Shown here: positions 42,852-52,751 of the stretch, piece after piece
Numbering within the stretch: position 1 is the stretch's first letter
How the letters are laid out: each line of letters begins with the position of its first letter
Translations under genes and position numbers: made by a program
Notes under the pieces: generated by a model
The model's input: only the letters and a program-made list of their open reading frames with translations
What the model was told of the DNA's origin: nothing
Databases searched by the model: none
Source: Thermogemmatispora onikobensis
Lineage (GTDB): Bacteria > Chloroflexota > Ktedonobacteria > Ktedonobacterales > Ktedonobacteraceae
Assembly (NCBI RefSeq): GCF_001748285.1
Contig: NZ_BDGT01000019.1
Location: 27,584 to 91,583 of the forward strand
Direction: 5' to 3'
DNA: 64,000 nucleotides

Positions 42852-45200
42852 CTAGACCTCCGCCTCCTGTAGCAGGGCCTCAAACTCTGCACGATTGAGA
42901 TGCTCCCGCTCTAGCAGCGCCCCGGCCAGCCGATGCAGCTGATCACAATGCGTGCTCAAGATCGAGCGAGCCAGCTCGCGGCCCTCGCTCAGAATGCGCT
43001 GCACCTCGGCATCGATGAGAGCAGCCAGCGAGGTGCTGATCGCGCCGAAGCCACGCCCCAGGCCGGTCCCTGCGGCCTGCATGCGCGCCAGGGTCGCTGT
43101 TGTAGCATGAGCCGGCAGCAGATGAGCACTGGCCGAAGTCGATCCTAACGGGGAGACCTCCAGGGCCAGCGCCGCCCCCGTCGCTCGTGCGGAGACCGCC
43201 GACAGGGCGGGACTGACCTCCTCGGCGCCGTAATCGGCGAAGATCACTCCTACCTGCTCGCTCATCCCCCAGCGGGTGACCATGCGGCGCGCCAGATCAG
43301 TCACCACCTGCAGGTCGTTCTCAGCGCCCGTCGTCACATGATCGGAACCAAAGATCAGCTCCTCAGCGACCCGCCCTCCCAGACCAACGGCGATGCGCGC
43401 CATCAGCCGCTCACGGCTATAGTTATAGCGATCCTCTTCGGAGACGAACTGAGTTACGCCCAGGCTCTGACCCCGCGGCAGAATCGTTACGCAATTTACG
43501 CGGTCCGCCTCCGGCAAGTGGTAGGCGACCAGGGCATGGCCCCCTTCATGATAGGCGATCACGCGCCGCTCCCGCTCGCTCATCACTAGCGGACGCAGAA
43601 TGCCGAGCTGGACGCGGGCCAGCGCTTCTTCAAAACAGGTCTGCGTCACTGTCTCCAGGTCGCGGCGCGCCGCAATCAGGGCCGCTTCATTGACCAGATT
43701 GGCCAGATCAGCCCCACTCATACCTGTCGTCAGACGCGCCAGGCGTTCCAGATCGACATCTTCATGCAGCGGCGTTCGACGGGTATGGACCGCCAGAATG
43801 GCCTGCCGCCCGGCTCGATCGGGGAGGGAGACCGTAATGGTGCGGTCGAAACGCCCCGGGCGCAGCAAGGCGCGATCCAGGATATCGACCCGGTTGGTGG
43901 CCGCCAGCACGATCACCGCTTCACGCTCGTTAAAACCATCCAGCTCAACCAGCAACTGGTTGAGGGTCTGATCGCGCTCCTCATTGCTGAAGACACGCGC
44001 CCCTCGCTTGCGCCCTACAGCATCAATCTCATCAATAAAGATGACACACGGAGCCGACTTGCGGGCCTCGGCAAAGAGATCGCGCACCCGACTGGCACCG
44101 ACGCCAACAAACATCTCCACAAATTCCGAGGCACTGATGCTGAAGAAAGGCACACCGGCCTCGCCCGCGACCGCTTTTGCAAGCAGGGTTTTGCCCGTCC
44201 CCGGTGGCCCAACCAGGAGGGCGCCCCGCGGGATGCGAGCCCCCAGGCGCTTGAAACGCTCCGGCGCGCGTAGGAACTCGACAATCTCTTCTAGCTCAGA
44301 ACGTACCTCATCGATGCCAGCGACATCGGCAAAGGTTACCGGGGGAGCCGTTTTCACACGCGCCTGCCCCATGCGCCCCGCCAGGCCATTGCTTCCTCCA
44401 CCGCTGACCTCGGCCAGCGAACCGCCATTGCTCCCCCGGTCCTGGCCTTCCGTCTTGCGCTCCGCCGGGCCCGGCTGCTTCTCGAAGCGGCGCGCCCGGC
44501 TCCGACTCATACGCGCGATGCGCTCGTCTAGAGCACGCAGCGGACGCGGATTGCGCAGCGAGAAAGTCATCAGGGTGAGAACCAGGCCAATGACCACAAT
44601 GGGCAGCAGGCGCCAGAGCAGCTGCAACCACAAAGGATTAGAGGTCGGGGACAATATCGTCACGAAAACATGTTTTTCATACAGAAGAGGCATGAGCTGT
44701 GGATCTCCCTCGGCAGGCAGGCGCGTATAGAGCTGCCGGGCCGGATTGAAGGTCTGCGCCTGTGTCTGGGCACTGGCCCACCCCGAATAATTGGCGCTGG
44801 CGCTGATCGAGCGGCTCCAGGCCCTCATCTCGGTAGCCAGGGCTTGCGAGGAAGGCGGCTGCCCGGCAGGCGTCGAAGTAGAGGCCAGCAAGCCATACAT
44901 CGAGCGGTCCTGCAGCACCACCGCCAGCACCTTGCCCGCCTTGACCTGGTTCACAAAAGCGCTATAGCTCAGCACTGTCACGCCGCTCGGCGCCGTGCTG
45001 GTCAGCGGCGGCTGGAGCTGGCTGGCCAAGCCAAAGAGCAGCAGGACTAAAGCCAGCACAAGGGCCCCCGTCAACAGCCCGCTGCGCCGCGCCTGTATCC
45101 ATGACAGCCATTTCAGCCGATTGCTTCTCCTACTCCTCACACCATTGCGCCGCCATGCCCGTTGCCACCAGCGCGCATGGCGACCACCCTTTTCTTCCAT
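42852..45200 (-). CDS. ftsH: ATP-dependent zinc metalloprotease FtsH
   Basis: A 782-residue membrane AAA protease that degrades misfolded membrane proteins and short-lived regulators. There are two membrane helices (about 42-62 and 190-210) around a small outer domain. The AAA module has the Walker [20 protein letters not shown] (about residue 330), Walker [13 protein letters not shown], the pore loop and [15 protein letters not shown]. The metalloprotease site is [11 protein letters not shown] near residue 550, where most FtsH proteins read HEAGH, and the zinc ligands are intact. An unusual basic N-terminus of 40 residues and a Gly/Ser-rich linker (about 240-290) make it longer than the norm of about 640. 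Confidence 0.96.
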   Translation of the reverse strand: MEEKGGRHARWWQRAWRRNGVRSRRSNRLKWLSWIQARRSGLLTGALVLALVLLLFGLASQLQPPLTSTAPSGVTVLSYSAFVNQVKAGKVLAVVLQDRSMYGLLASTSTPAGQPPSSQALATEMRAWSRSISASANYSGWASAQTQAQTFNPARQLYTRLPAEGDPQLMPLLYEKHVFVTILSPTSNPLWLQLLWRLLPIVVIGLVLTLMTFSLRNPRPLRALDERIARMSRSRARRFEKQPGPAERKTEGQDRGSNGGSLAEVSGGGSNGLAGRMGQARVKTAPPVTFADVAGIDEVRSELEEIVEFLRAPERFKRLGARIPRGALLVGPPGTGKTLLAKAVAGEAGVPFFSISASEFVEMFVGVGASRVRDLFAEARKSAPCVIFIDEIDAVGRKRGARVFSNEERDQTLNQLLVELDGFNEREAVIVLAATNRVDILDRALLRPGRFDRTITVSLPDRAGRQAILAVHTRRTPLHEDVDLERLARLTTGMSGADLANLVNEAALIAARRDLETVTQTCFEEALARVQLGILRPLVMSERERRVIAYHEGGHALVAYHLPEADRVNCVTILPRGQSLGVTQFVSEEDRYNYSRERLMARIAVGLGGRVAEELIFGSDHVTTGAENDLQVVTDLARRMVTRWGMSEQVGVIFADYGAEEVSPALSAVSARATGAALALEVSPLGSTSASAHLLPAHATTATLARMQAAGTGLGRGFGAISTSLAALIDAEVQRILSEGRELARSILSTHCDQLHRLAGALLEREHLNRAEFEALLQEAEV

Positions 45201-45986
45201 TCCTTCACCTCACCTGAGAAAGGCCCGCAAGCAATCAAATGAGGGTCGTTTGCAGAAGATGCTCGCAGCCTTCCGTGTCCTTCATAGTTCATTTCATGTC
45301 TGTCAATGTTTCAATCGCTATGTTACGCCTTTTTCTTTCCTGCCATGAGCACAATGCAGGGAAGAGGCCAACCCGTCCAGGAGATGAAGACCGTATGAGT
45401 GCTCTCGCCCTATGTCGGACACGTGAAGATTGTACTGCTTCCCCCCGCCTTCCTCAGAGAGGTGGTGGATCTTTAGTACTTTCTTCTTAGTGAATATTAT
45501 AGCAAATCGTTTCTCTCATTGCTATTACGTATCAAGATATCTCTTTGCTCTCTCTTACCGTGGCGTTGCTCCTTTGGAGGCGCTTGGACCCCGCCTTGGG
45601 GACCAGCCTATTCGCTTCCTTCCTGCCTCAGCCAGAGAGAGCAGGCTATGTGCTCTCCGGCTCTCCCTCTCTTTTTCGTTATAAACGAGCCAGCCAGGGA
45701 CCTCTGGTATGCGGGGAATTTCTCCTTGGGTCCATCAGGGGGAGGATAGTCCCCTTGCCAACCATGCTGCCCTATCTATTCCTGACGCAACATCTCATCG
45801 CATGGGATAGAATCAGAAGCGCCGCTCCCTTGTGCGTAGGCAGGCTGGCCAAAGGTTGCCAGAGTGAGCAATGTGCAGGTGCGAAAGTGAGCAGCACAAG
45901 TGAGCAGCACAAGTGAGCAGGCTCCCTGGCTGGTTATGCCAGGAATCACTCTGATAGGCCAGGAAATAGAAGGAGACATCGGGACC
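45201..45986. other. Long intergenic region before ftsH and the quinone oxidoreductase
   Basis: No gene is seen in about 786 nt. A minus-strand -10 TATAAT (45501-45496) with weak -35 could serve ftsH with a 290-nt leader. A tandem 13-bp repeat lies at 45887-45920. Elsewhere nothing is recognisable. Confidence 0.5.
45887..45920. repeat. 13-bp tandem repeat, 2.6 copies
   Basis: GTGAGCAGCACAA at 45887-45899 and 45900-45912, then GTGAGCAG at 45913-45920. It is a short direct duplication, about 67 nt before the quinone oxidoreductase start. Confidence 0.8.
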
Positions 45987-46967
45987 ATGAAAGCAATCCG
46001 CATCTACGAAACTGGCGGACCAGAGGTCTTGCGTTTAGAGGAGATCGAGACGCCGCAGCCGCGGCAGGGCGAAGTGTTGATCAAGGTGGCAGCTGCCGGG
46101 GTGAATTATGCCGATCTGGCTCAGCGTCAGGGTACCTATCTGACGCGCACACGCACACCGACCACGCTCGGCGTCGAGGTTGCTGGCACAGTGGTGGCCC
46201 TGGGCGAGGGCGTCACCGCTCCCTCCCCGGGCACGCGCGTGGCGGCCTTTGCCACCGGCGGCTACGCTGAATATGCCACTGCCAGGGCAGAGACGGTCTT
46301 TCCGATCCCGGAGACCCTCGATTTTGTGCGGGCCGCTGCCCTGCCCGTCCAGGGGGTGACCGCTTATCAGCTTCTGCACGACTCAGCTCGCCTGCAAGCG
46401 GGTGAAAGCGTGCTGGTGCATGCCGCTGCGGGAGGCGTAGGCACGTTTGCCGTGCAGCTTGCCCATCTGCTAGGAGCAGGCCAGGTCATTGGCACGGCGA
46501 GCAGCGAGGCCAAACTGGAGTATATTCGGCGCCTGGGAGCCGATCAGGCCATCAACTACAGCCAGGAGAACTGGACGGAGCAGGTCAAGCAGGCCACTGG
46601 CGGGCGCGGCGTCGATGTGCTGCTTGAGATGGTCGGTGGCTCGATTGCGGAGCAGAACCTGCGTTGTCTGGCCCCTTTCGGTCGAATGGTTGTCTATGGG
46701 GCTGCCAGCGGACAGATCGTTCAGTTCAGCGGTATCCAGCTGATGTATAAAAACCAGGCGATCATCGGCTACTGGCTGAGTGCCTGGCTCAGCCGTCCGC
46801 AGCAGGTGGCTTTCGCGATGCAGGAGCTGACTCGCTACCTGGCCGCTGGTCAGCTGACAATCTCTGTCGGGCAGACCTTCCCCCTTGAAGAAGCAGCTAA
46901 CGCCCACCGGGCCATTGCGGAGCGACGTACTACTGGGAAAGTCGTCCTGACAGTAGAACCTCTGTAA
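45987..46967 (+). CDS. NADPH:quinone oxidoreductase (MDR/zeta-crystallin type)
   Basis: A 326-residue medium-chain dehydrogenase without zinc ligands. The GroES-like part (1-120) contains AAGVNYADLAQRQGTYL, the QOR signature. The Rossmann part has VLVHAAAGGVGTFAVQLAHL (NADPH binding) and GANQAINY-like GADQAINYSQENW. It reduces quinones or activated enones in the cytosol. ATG 45987 lies 11 bases after AAGGAG, and an upstream ATG at 45900 within the tandem repeat is not used. Confidence 0.93.
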   Translation: MKAIRIYETGGPEVLRLEEIETPQPRQGEVLIKVAAAGVNYADLAQRQGTYLTRTRTPTTLGVEVAGTVVALGEGVTAPSPGTRVAAFATGGYAEYATARAETVFPIPETLDFVRAAALPVQGVTAYQLLHDSARLQAGESVLVHAAAGGVGTFAVQLAHLLGAGQVIGTASSEAKLEYIRRLGADQAINYSQENWTEQVKQATGGRGVDVLLEMVGGSIAEQNLRCLAPFGRMVVYGAASGQIVQFSGIQLMYKNQAIIGYWLSAWLSRPQQVAFAMQELTRYLAAGQLTISVGQTFPLEEAANAHRAIAERRTTGKVVLTVEPL

Positions 46968-47303
46968 CTCTTCTACGAATCCTTCCTACGGAGGAACGCT
47001 TTCTACTTGACGAACAGCGGTCCTGGCTTTGGAGATCTTCCTTCCGGCCCGCCGCCAGGGCCGCTTGGGCCAGTCTTTGCAACACTGGAGCCTGCCAGGC
47101 GTTTCTACTAATGATGGCCTCAGCCGCTCGCGCTGAGCGCTGGCTCTCGTCCAGCAACCAGGCGAGCAACAATCTTGCCCCGGCTGCTACTAAGGGGGAC
47201 CTGGCCAGTACAGCGTCCCTTCCGGGCGATGGTGGCAGCCGGAGAGCCTCACCAGGCTGGCCTTTCACTTCATCACTGGGAAGCAGGAACAGAGGTCTAG
47301 AGG
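46968..47303. other. Intergenic stretch
   Basis: No gene and no clear promoter or terminator is seen in these 336 nt. The ribosome site AGAGG of the next gene is at its right end. Confidence 0.5.
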
Positions 47304-49862
47304 ATGGACGCCTTCCAGTTCGGTCAATGGTTTAGCAAACGACGGCGCCTCTGCGGCTGGTACAGCCAGCGTGCCTTGATCGAGACGATCCGCAAGGACC
47401 CGGCGCTGCGCACCCTCGGCATCTCTGAGGATTTTCTGGCGCGGCTGGAGGCCGGCCATCTCCACTATCCTTTCCGCGGGAAGACCAGGCAGCGCGTTCT
47501 TGCCCTGGCCACCCTGCTCTGCCGGACGCCGCGCGATGTGCAGCTCTATCAGCGGGCCGCCGGCCTGCACGATCTCAGTCCCCAGGAAACGGAGCTGCTT
47601 GCCACCCTCACCGAGCAGTTGGGCGAACCTTCCTCACCGGGCCTCGTGTTGCTTCCTCCCCGCCCTACCCATCTGATTGGCCGCCAGCGCGAGCTGCAGC
47701 AGCTTCTCCATGCTCTCCGCGATGAGGGGCCAGGCATCTATATCATCAGCGGTATGCCCGGCGTCGGTAAGAGTGCCCTCGCCGCCGAGCTGGCCCATTT
47801 ACTGGCCACCGATGCCAATCGCTACCGGCGCTGCTTCCCCGATGGCATTGTGGCCCTGAGCGCGCGGGGTTGCCAGGGCTTGCCCGGCCTGCGCACCCTG
47901 CTGCAGCGCCTGCTCGCTCTCCTCAGCATGGGTCAGCGCCAGCCAGAGCAGGCCAGCGGGGCGCTCGCACTTCCCCCAGAACTGACGCCGGCTCAGACCA
48001 ACTGTTCCGAGGCCGAAATGACCGCTCTGCTCGACCAGGTGCGCACACGACTCGCAGGGAAACGCGCTTTGCTCTTGCTGGATGATTTGGACTCGCCTTT
48101 CCCATTGCGGCAGGCCGCCGAGGTCCTGCTGACCTGCAGTAGCCATCAGGGGGAGCGCCTGAGCGCGAGCTGCGAGTATCTCACCGGCAGCAGCATGTTG
48201 GTCATCAGCCGTATCGTGCCGTCCGCTACTGCTTTGCCCACCCATCACTACCATCTGGAGCCGCTGGCTCCGGCGGATGCCCTTTCCCTCTTCTTGACCC
48301 TCCTGGGTCGCAGAACCTCGGCCTTAAGTGCCAGCGAGCTGCAGGCTGCAGAGCAGATTTGCGAGGCTGTCGGCGGCCTCCCCCGCGCCATCGAACTGGC
48401 CGCTACGGCGGTCGGCGCCGGGGTCTCCTGCGAGCTACTGGCGGAGCGCCTCTCACTCCATCCGCTTGACGCCCTGCTGGATAGCGAGGGTGAGCTACGT
48501 CGCCTGCTCGCCGAGGCGCTGGACACGTTGCCCCAGGAGACGAGAGAGCTGCTGCTGCAGCTTGTTCCGCTGATGGCCAGACCCTTTAGTCTAGCTGAGG
48601 CAGCTGACTGGCAACAGCGCTGTACTGGCACGAGTCCGGGTGTGGGCGGTGAGTCCCCGCCTGGTCAGACGTTCATCGCCGAGCCTGCCAGTTCACTCCA
48701 ACGCACACTGGCCAGCACTGCCGCCCACCTGGCGCGTCTGGTGCGCAGCTCGCTGCTCGACCTCCATCTAGAGATGGAGAGCAGAGCAGGCGGCAGCGAC
48801 GGAGTCCAAGAACAACGCTATCGCGTCCATCCCCTGCTGCGCGCCTATGTCCAGGAAGAGCAGCAGCGTCAGCAGGCCGCCTTGCTGACCTTCGCCACTG
48901 AGCAGCAACACAACATCCCGGCCCTGAAGAGACGCCAGGCCGAGCTGCTTCTGACCCTTTCTCAGGTGTACCAGAGTGGTCAGGATAGGATCTTTCTCCA
49001 GCTGCTGCAGGCTCTGCTTGGTCTGCTCGCGCATGTTCCCCTGAGCGAGAGCGAGCCGCTCCTGCTGCGCGGCCTGGAGATCAGCCAGCGCTCAGGAGAC
49101 CTGTTCTCGCTCGCCAGCTTCCTCCAACGTCTGGGCGCTCTCCACTTCTATCGCGGCCATTTGCAGCAGGCCCATCAGCGCTTCGAAGAGAGCCTCCAGG
49201 TGGCCCAGCAAGCGCTACAGCCGGGGCAGCCACTGCCCGCCTTCAAGCAGGGCAGCCATCCCCGGAGCTATCTGGCCCGTTCCCGCTTTTATCAGGCCGC
49301 CCTGGCCAGCAGCGAAGGAGATCTGGCACTTGCACAGCGTTATATTAATATTTTTCTCCGCATCTGCCAGGAGTGCGGCGACGTGCGCGGCACGATTGAA
49401 GCACTGAAGCTGCAGGGACGCTATGCCTATCGTCAGAGCCGTCAGCAAGAGGCCAGGCAGGCGCTGCGCCACGCCAGGCATCTCTCGATCTCTCAGGAGC
49501 AGCAACTCACCCTTCCCTATGATCGGGCACTGCGCCTGGAGATCCAGCTTCTGCTCTGCCACACGCAAGGCGACCAGAGCGGGGCGCGGACCACACTTGA
49601 GCAGCTGATTGCCCTGGCCAGCGATTACCTTGACCCCTACTTTGTTCCGGCGCTGGTCCTCGATGAGGCCGACTTTGCCTGGCGACAGGGGGCCTGGGAG
49701 CAGGCGCATCTCTATGCTCTGCGTGCCATCCAGGAGGCTGACCGCCTCGGGGCTAGCTTTCTCTACCAGAAGGGCCTGACCCTGCTCCAACGTCTTACCG
49801 GCGACGAAACACGGCTGGGGCTGGCCACCAGACCGACGCGCCCGCTTCAACAGGGCGATTAA
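47304..49862 (+). CDS. STAND-type NTPase: HTH-like N-terminus, NB-ARC, winged helix, TPR
   Basis: An 852-residue signal-transduction ATPase. Residues 1-100 look like an XRE-type HTH variant (FGQWFSKRRRLCGWYSQRAL, EDFLARLEAGHLHYPF). The NB-ARC ATPase spans about 120-400: Walker A GMPGVGKSALA near 150, Walker B ALLLLDDLDSP near 255, and GGLPRAIELAATA (GLPLA-like) near 375. A winged helix and basic/acidic linker follow, then about 300 residues of TPR-like helical repeats (around LASFLQRLGALHFYRGHLQQAHQRFEE-type units). Such proteins are ligand-triggered transcription regulators or defence sensors. No effector domain is fused and no defence genes are adjacent. Confidence 0.88.
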   Translation: MDAFQFGQWFSKRRRLCGWYSQRALIETIRKDPALRTLGISEDFLARLEAGHLHYPFRGKTRQRVLALATLLCRTPRDVQLYQRAAGLHDLSPQETELLATLTEQLGEPSSPGLVLLPPRPTHLIGRQRELQQLLHALRDEGPGIYIISGMPGVGKSALAAELAHLLATDANRYRRCFPDGIVALSARGCQGLPGLRTLLQRLLALLSMGQRQPEQASGALALPPELTPAQTNCSEAEMTALLDQVRTRLAGKRALLLLDDLDSPFPLRQAAEVLLTCSSHQGERLSASCEYLTGSSMLVISRIVPSATALPTHHYHLEPLAPADALSLFLTLLGRRTSALSASELQAAEQICEAVGGLPRAIELAATAVGAGVSCELLAERLSLHPLDALLDSEGELRRLLAEALDTLPQETRELLLQLVPLMARPFSLAEAADWQQRCTGTSPGVGGESPPGQTFIAEPASSLQRTLASTAAHLARLVRSSLLDLHLEMESRAGGSDGVQEQRYRVHPLLRAYVQEEQQRQQAALLTFATEQQHNIPALKRRQAELLLTLSQVYQSGQDRIFLQLLQALLGLLAHVPLSESEPLLLRGLEISQRSGDLFSLASFLQRLGALHFYRGHLQQAHQRFEESLQVAQQALQPGQPLPAFKQGSHPRSYLARSRFYQAALASSEGDLALAQRYINIFLRICQECGDVRGTIEALKLQGRYAYRQSRQQEARQALRHARHLSISQEQQLTLPYDRALRLEIQLLLCHTQGDQSGARTTLEQLIALASDYLDPYFVPALVLDEADFAWRQGAWEQAHLYALRAIQEADRLGASFLYQKGLTLLQRLTGDETRLGLATRPTRPLQQGD

Positions 49863-50225
49863 GACCAGGATGGGGAACCCAGGCAGGCAGGCAGGCAGGC
49901 AGACAGGCAGGCAGACAGGTAGGTAGCATACGTAACGTGAGGGAAAGACCCAAAACGCAGGCGGCTGCTAAGGAGCCTGGCCCTCGCTGGTGCCTGCGAA
50001 GGGTTGCGCTCCTCAGCAGCCGACTCCAAGTTTTACTATAGGCGATGCGAGCGCGGCCTGCAGCAGAAATGCCGCTCGCAAACGCGGAAAGAGCGCGTAA
50101 TTCTGCCATCCCGCTGGCCGCTTCCACCAGCTTCCCAGGCCCGTCGATGAAGATGAGCCACAGTGCGGAAGATGTCTATCCTTCGAGCCAGGCCGGGACT
50201 CATCAGTGGCGCGGCAGAGGACCAG
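49863..50225. repeat. Intergenic region with (CAGR)n tract
   Basis: No gene in about 363 nt. A tract of CAGG and CAGA units runs from 49880 to about 49925, roughly eleven tetranucleotides in a row, starting 18 nt after the stop of the STAND gene. The remainder to 50225 shows nothing recognisable. Confidence 0.75.
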
Positions 50226-52535
50226 CTAGCGCCCGCTGCCGCCCAGACCGCGCATGCTGAGCTGGATCTGCTCGCGCTGCAGATCGACGGCCAGGACACG
50301 CACCTGCACCACCTGCCCGACGGCCACTACGGCCAGAGGATCACGCACATAGCGATCTGCCAGCTCTGAAATATGGACCAGGCCATCGCGCTTGACCCCA
50401 ATGTCCACAAAAGCGCCGAAGTCGACTACATTGCGCACGGTGCCTTGAAGGACCATGCCCGGCTTGAGATCCTCCAGCTTCAGGACGTCGTGGCGCAGAA
50501 TGGGAGGAGGGAGTTCATCGCGTGGATCAAGGCCCGGCTTCTCTAGATTCTCTAAGATATCTAGTAGCGTCGGCAGCCCTACGCCGATCTTGCGCGCAAT
50601 GTCGGCCCAGGCAGCCTGTTCGCCATCCAGCTCCCCATCCTGGCCATGTCGTCGCCGACTGCGGCCCAATGTGCTTTGGAGCTTGACCAGGCGGCGGAAT
50701 TGGGCGACACGCTCCGCCGGCTTGAGTCCTCCATCAGAGCCTTCGGGCAGCATCGCCAGCAAGGCACGGGCCGCCGAATAGCTCTCAGGATGAATAAAGG
50801 TATTGTCAAGCATTTCAACGCCGTTAGCGATTTTGAGGAATCCAGCGGCCTGGGTAAAGGTGGCCGGTCCCAGACCAGGAACCTTGAGCAGCTCGTCGCG
50901 CGAGCGGAACGGACCGTGCTCCTCGCGGTATTTGACAATTGCAGTGGCGACGCGGCTGTTAATGCCAGCGACATGCTTGAGGAGGGCCGCCGAGGCCGAA
51001 TTGAGGTCGACGCCGGCGAAGTTGACGCAGGAGACCACGACCCGCTCCAGCATCTCGGCCAGAGCCTTCTGGTCAACGTCATGCTGATAGAGACCAACGC
51101 CCAACGCGCGTGGATCGATCTTGACCAGCTCCGCCAGCGGGTCCTGGAGGCGGCGCGCGATTGAAATGGTACCGCGCTGAGTCGCGTCCAGCGTGGGGAA
51201 CTCCTGGCGCGCGATCTCGGAAGCCGAATAGACCGAGGCGCCGGCCTCGTTCACGATCACATAGCCGATCTCACCACGGCGGCCTGTCTCTTCTTCTAGC
51301 TGGCGAATCAAGCCCGCTACCAGCTGCTCTGTCTCGCGTGAGGCTGTGCCATTGCCTATGGCAATGACCTTCAGCTCGTACTCTGCGATCAGGCGGCGCA
51401 GCGTCTGTCTGGCTTTCTCCTCCTGATGAAGATAGATCGTATCCGAGGTCAGGTATTTGCCGGTCTCGTCGACCACGGCCAGCTTGCAGCCAGTGCGATA
51501 GCCAGGGTCAATACCCAGTACCCTGTAACCACGCAGTGGCGGCTGCAGCAGCAGATGGCGCAGGTTGGCTGCGAAGATCCCGATGGCATGCTCTTCGGCC
51601 TTGCGCGTCAGCTCAACGCGCACCTCGCGCTCCATCGCGGGAGCCAGCAGGCGTTTGTAGCCATCTTCGATGGCCTGAGCGAGCTGAGCAGCAAAGGGCG
51701 AGGTCTCCTTGATGGGATAGTGGGTCGTGATAGCGGGCCGCGCCTGCTCGTAGTCGAGTGTCACGCTGACGCGCAGCACCTCCTCGCGCTCAGCACGATT
51801 GAGGGCGAGGACGCGATGCGGAACCATCCGCTCGACCCCTTCGTGAAAGTCATAATAGATACGGTAGGTTCCCTTGGGATCTTTCTCGGCCAGTGCCTCG
51901 GGATCAACGGGGCGAGCGCTGACTGTGGCCTGCTGGAAGAAGAGAGCGCGAACAGCGCCGCGCACGTTGGCATCTTCGGCGACGATTTCAGCCACAATAT
52001 CGCGTGCCCCGGCATAGGCTTCCAGGGCCGTCTCGACGCCCTTCTCGGGATCGATGACGGGGCGCGCCTGCTCCTCCAGCACCGTGGCTGGATCGCCCGC
52101 TAGCTCTGGTTGCTGCAGAATCAGCTCTGCCAGCGGCAGCAGCCCCTTCTCGCGCGCCACACTGGCCCGGGTTTTGCGCTTCGGTCGGTAAGGGAGATAG
52201 AGGTCCTCCACTTCCTGCAGGGTGCGAGCCGCCATGATGGCCGCTTCCAGCTCTGGCGTGAGCTTCCCCTGGGCTGCGATCAAACGGCGCACATCGGCCT
52301 TGCGCTCAAAGAGGGCGCGCAGGGCCGCCGCGCGATCGGCAATAGCCTGGATCTGGACCTCGTCGAGGCTTCCCGTGACCTCCTTACGATAGCGGGCGAT
52401 GAAGGGAATGGTGTTGCCTTCGTCCAGCAAGGTGAGGGTGCGCGCAATCTGCTCGCTGGATAGCTGCAGCTCGGTGCTCAGCAGGCGCGCCAACTCGGAA
52501 ACGGGGAGAATCTCCTCGTCCGCGCTCTGTGTCAT
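50226..52535 (-). CDS. tex: Tex-family RNA-binding transcription accessory protein
   Basis: A cytoplasmic nucleic-acid-binding protein of about 769 residues in the usual Tex order. It has an N-terminal helical domain (ILPVSELARLLSTELQL, TIPFIARYRKEVTG), a YqgF/RNase-H-like domain (VLGIDPGYRTGCKLAVVDETG), tandem helix-hairpin-helix motifs (LKHVAGINSRVATAIVKYRE, FRSRDELLKVPGLGPATF) and a C-terminal S1 domain (LQGTVRNVVDFGAFVDIGVK, DGLVHISELADRYV). Tex influences transcription of many genes. Start uncertain: ATG 52535, or GTG codons further upstream up to 52571. Confidence 0.95.
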   Translation of the reverse strand: MTQSADEEILPVSELARLLSTELQLSSEQIARTLTLLDEGNTIPFIARYRKEVTGSLDEVQIQAIADRAAALRALFERKADVRRLIAAQGKLTPELEAAIMAARTLQEVEDLYLPYRPKRKTRASVAREKGLLPLAELILQQPELAGDPATVLEEQARPVIDPEKGVETALEAYAGARDIVAEIVAEDANVRGAVRALFFQQATVSARPVDPEALAEKDPKGTYRIYYDFHEGVERMVPHRVLALNRAEREEVLRVSVTLDYEQARPAITTHYPIKETSPFAAQLAQAIEDGYKRLLAPAMEREVRVELTRKAEEHAIGIFAANLRHLLLQPPLRGYRVLGIDPGYRTGCKLAVVDETGKYLTSDTIYLHQEEKARQTLRRLIAEYELKVIAIGNGTASRETEQLVAGLIRQLEEETGRRGEIGYVIVNEAGASVYSASEIARQEFPTLDATQRGTISIARRLQDPLAELVKIDPRALGVGLYQHDVDQKALAEMLERVVVSCVNFAGVDLNSASAALLKHVAGINSRVATAIVKYREEHGPFRSRDELLKVPGLGPATFTQAAGFLKIANGVEMLDNTFIHPESYSAARALLAMLPEGSDGGLKPAERVAQFRRLVKLQSTLGRSRRRHGQDGELDGEQAAWADIARKIGVGLPTLLDILENLEKPGLDPRDELPPPILRHDVLKLEDLKPGMVLQGTVRNVVDFGAFVDIGVKRDGLVHISELADRYVRDPLAVVAVGQVVQVRVLAVDLQREQIQLSMRGLGGSGR

Positions 52536-52751
52536 GCTTGCATCATTCACATTCACCAGAATACGTGCCACCTTCTGTCTGTGCTCGTGTTGCTTGGTCT
52601 ACTCCAGAATGGGTTGAGCCGGCTCAGGCAGGAGCAACCCGCGCCTATGATACCATAGCCCCGGCGCCAGGCCAGCCTCTCCAGGCCCTTTGTCCACCCT
52701 CCCCAGCTCATCCACCAGCGTCCACCAGTGCACCAGTGGGCCAGGCAACCG

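Noticed and set aside
43538..43552. FtsH active site HEGGH as a sign of an inactive protease
   Set aside because: Both His and the Glu of HExxH are intact, and only the middle residue differs from HEAGH.
46035..46379. Minus-strand frame inside the quinone oxidoreductase gene
   Set aside because: Shadow of the real gene with no independent support.
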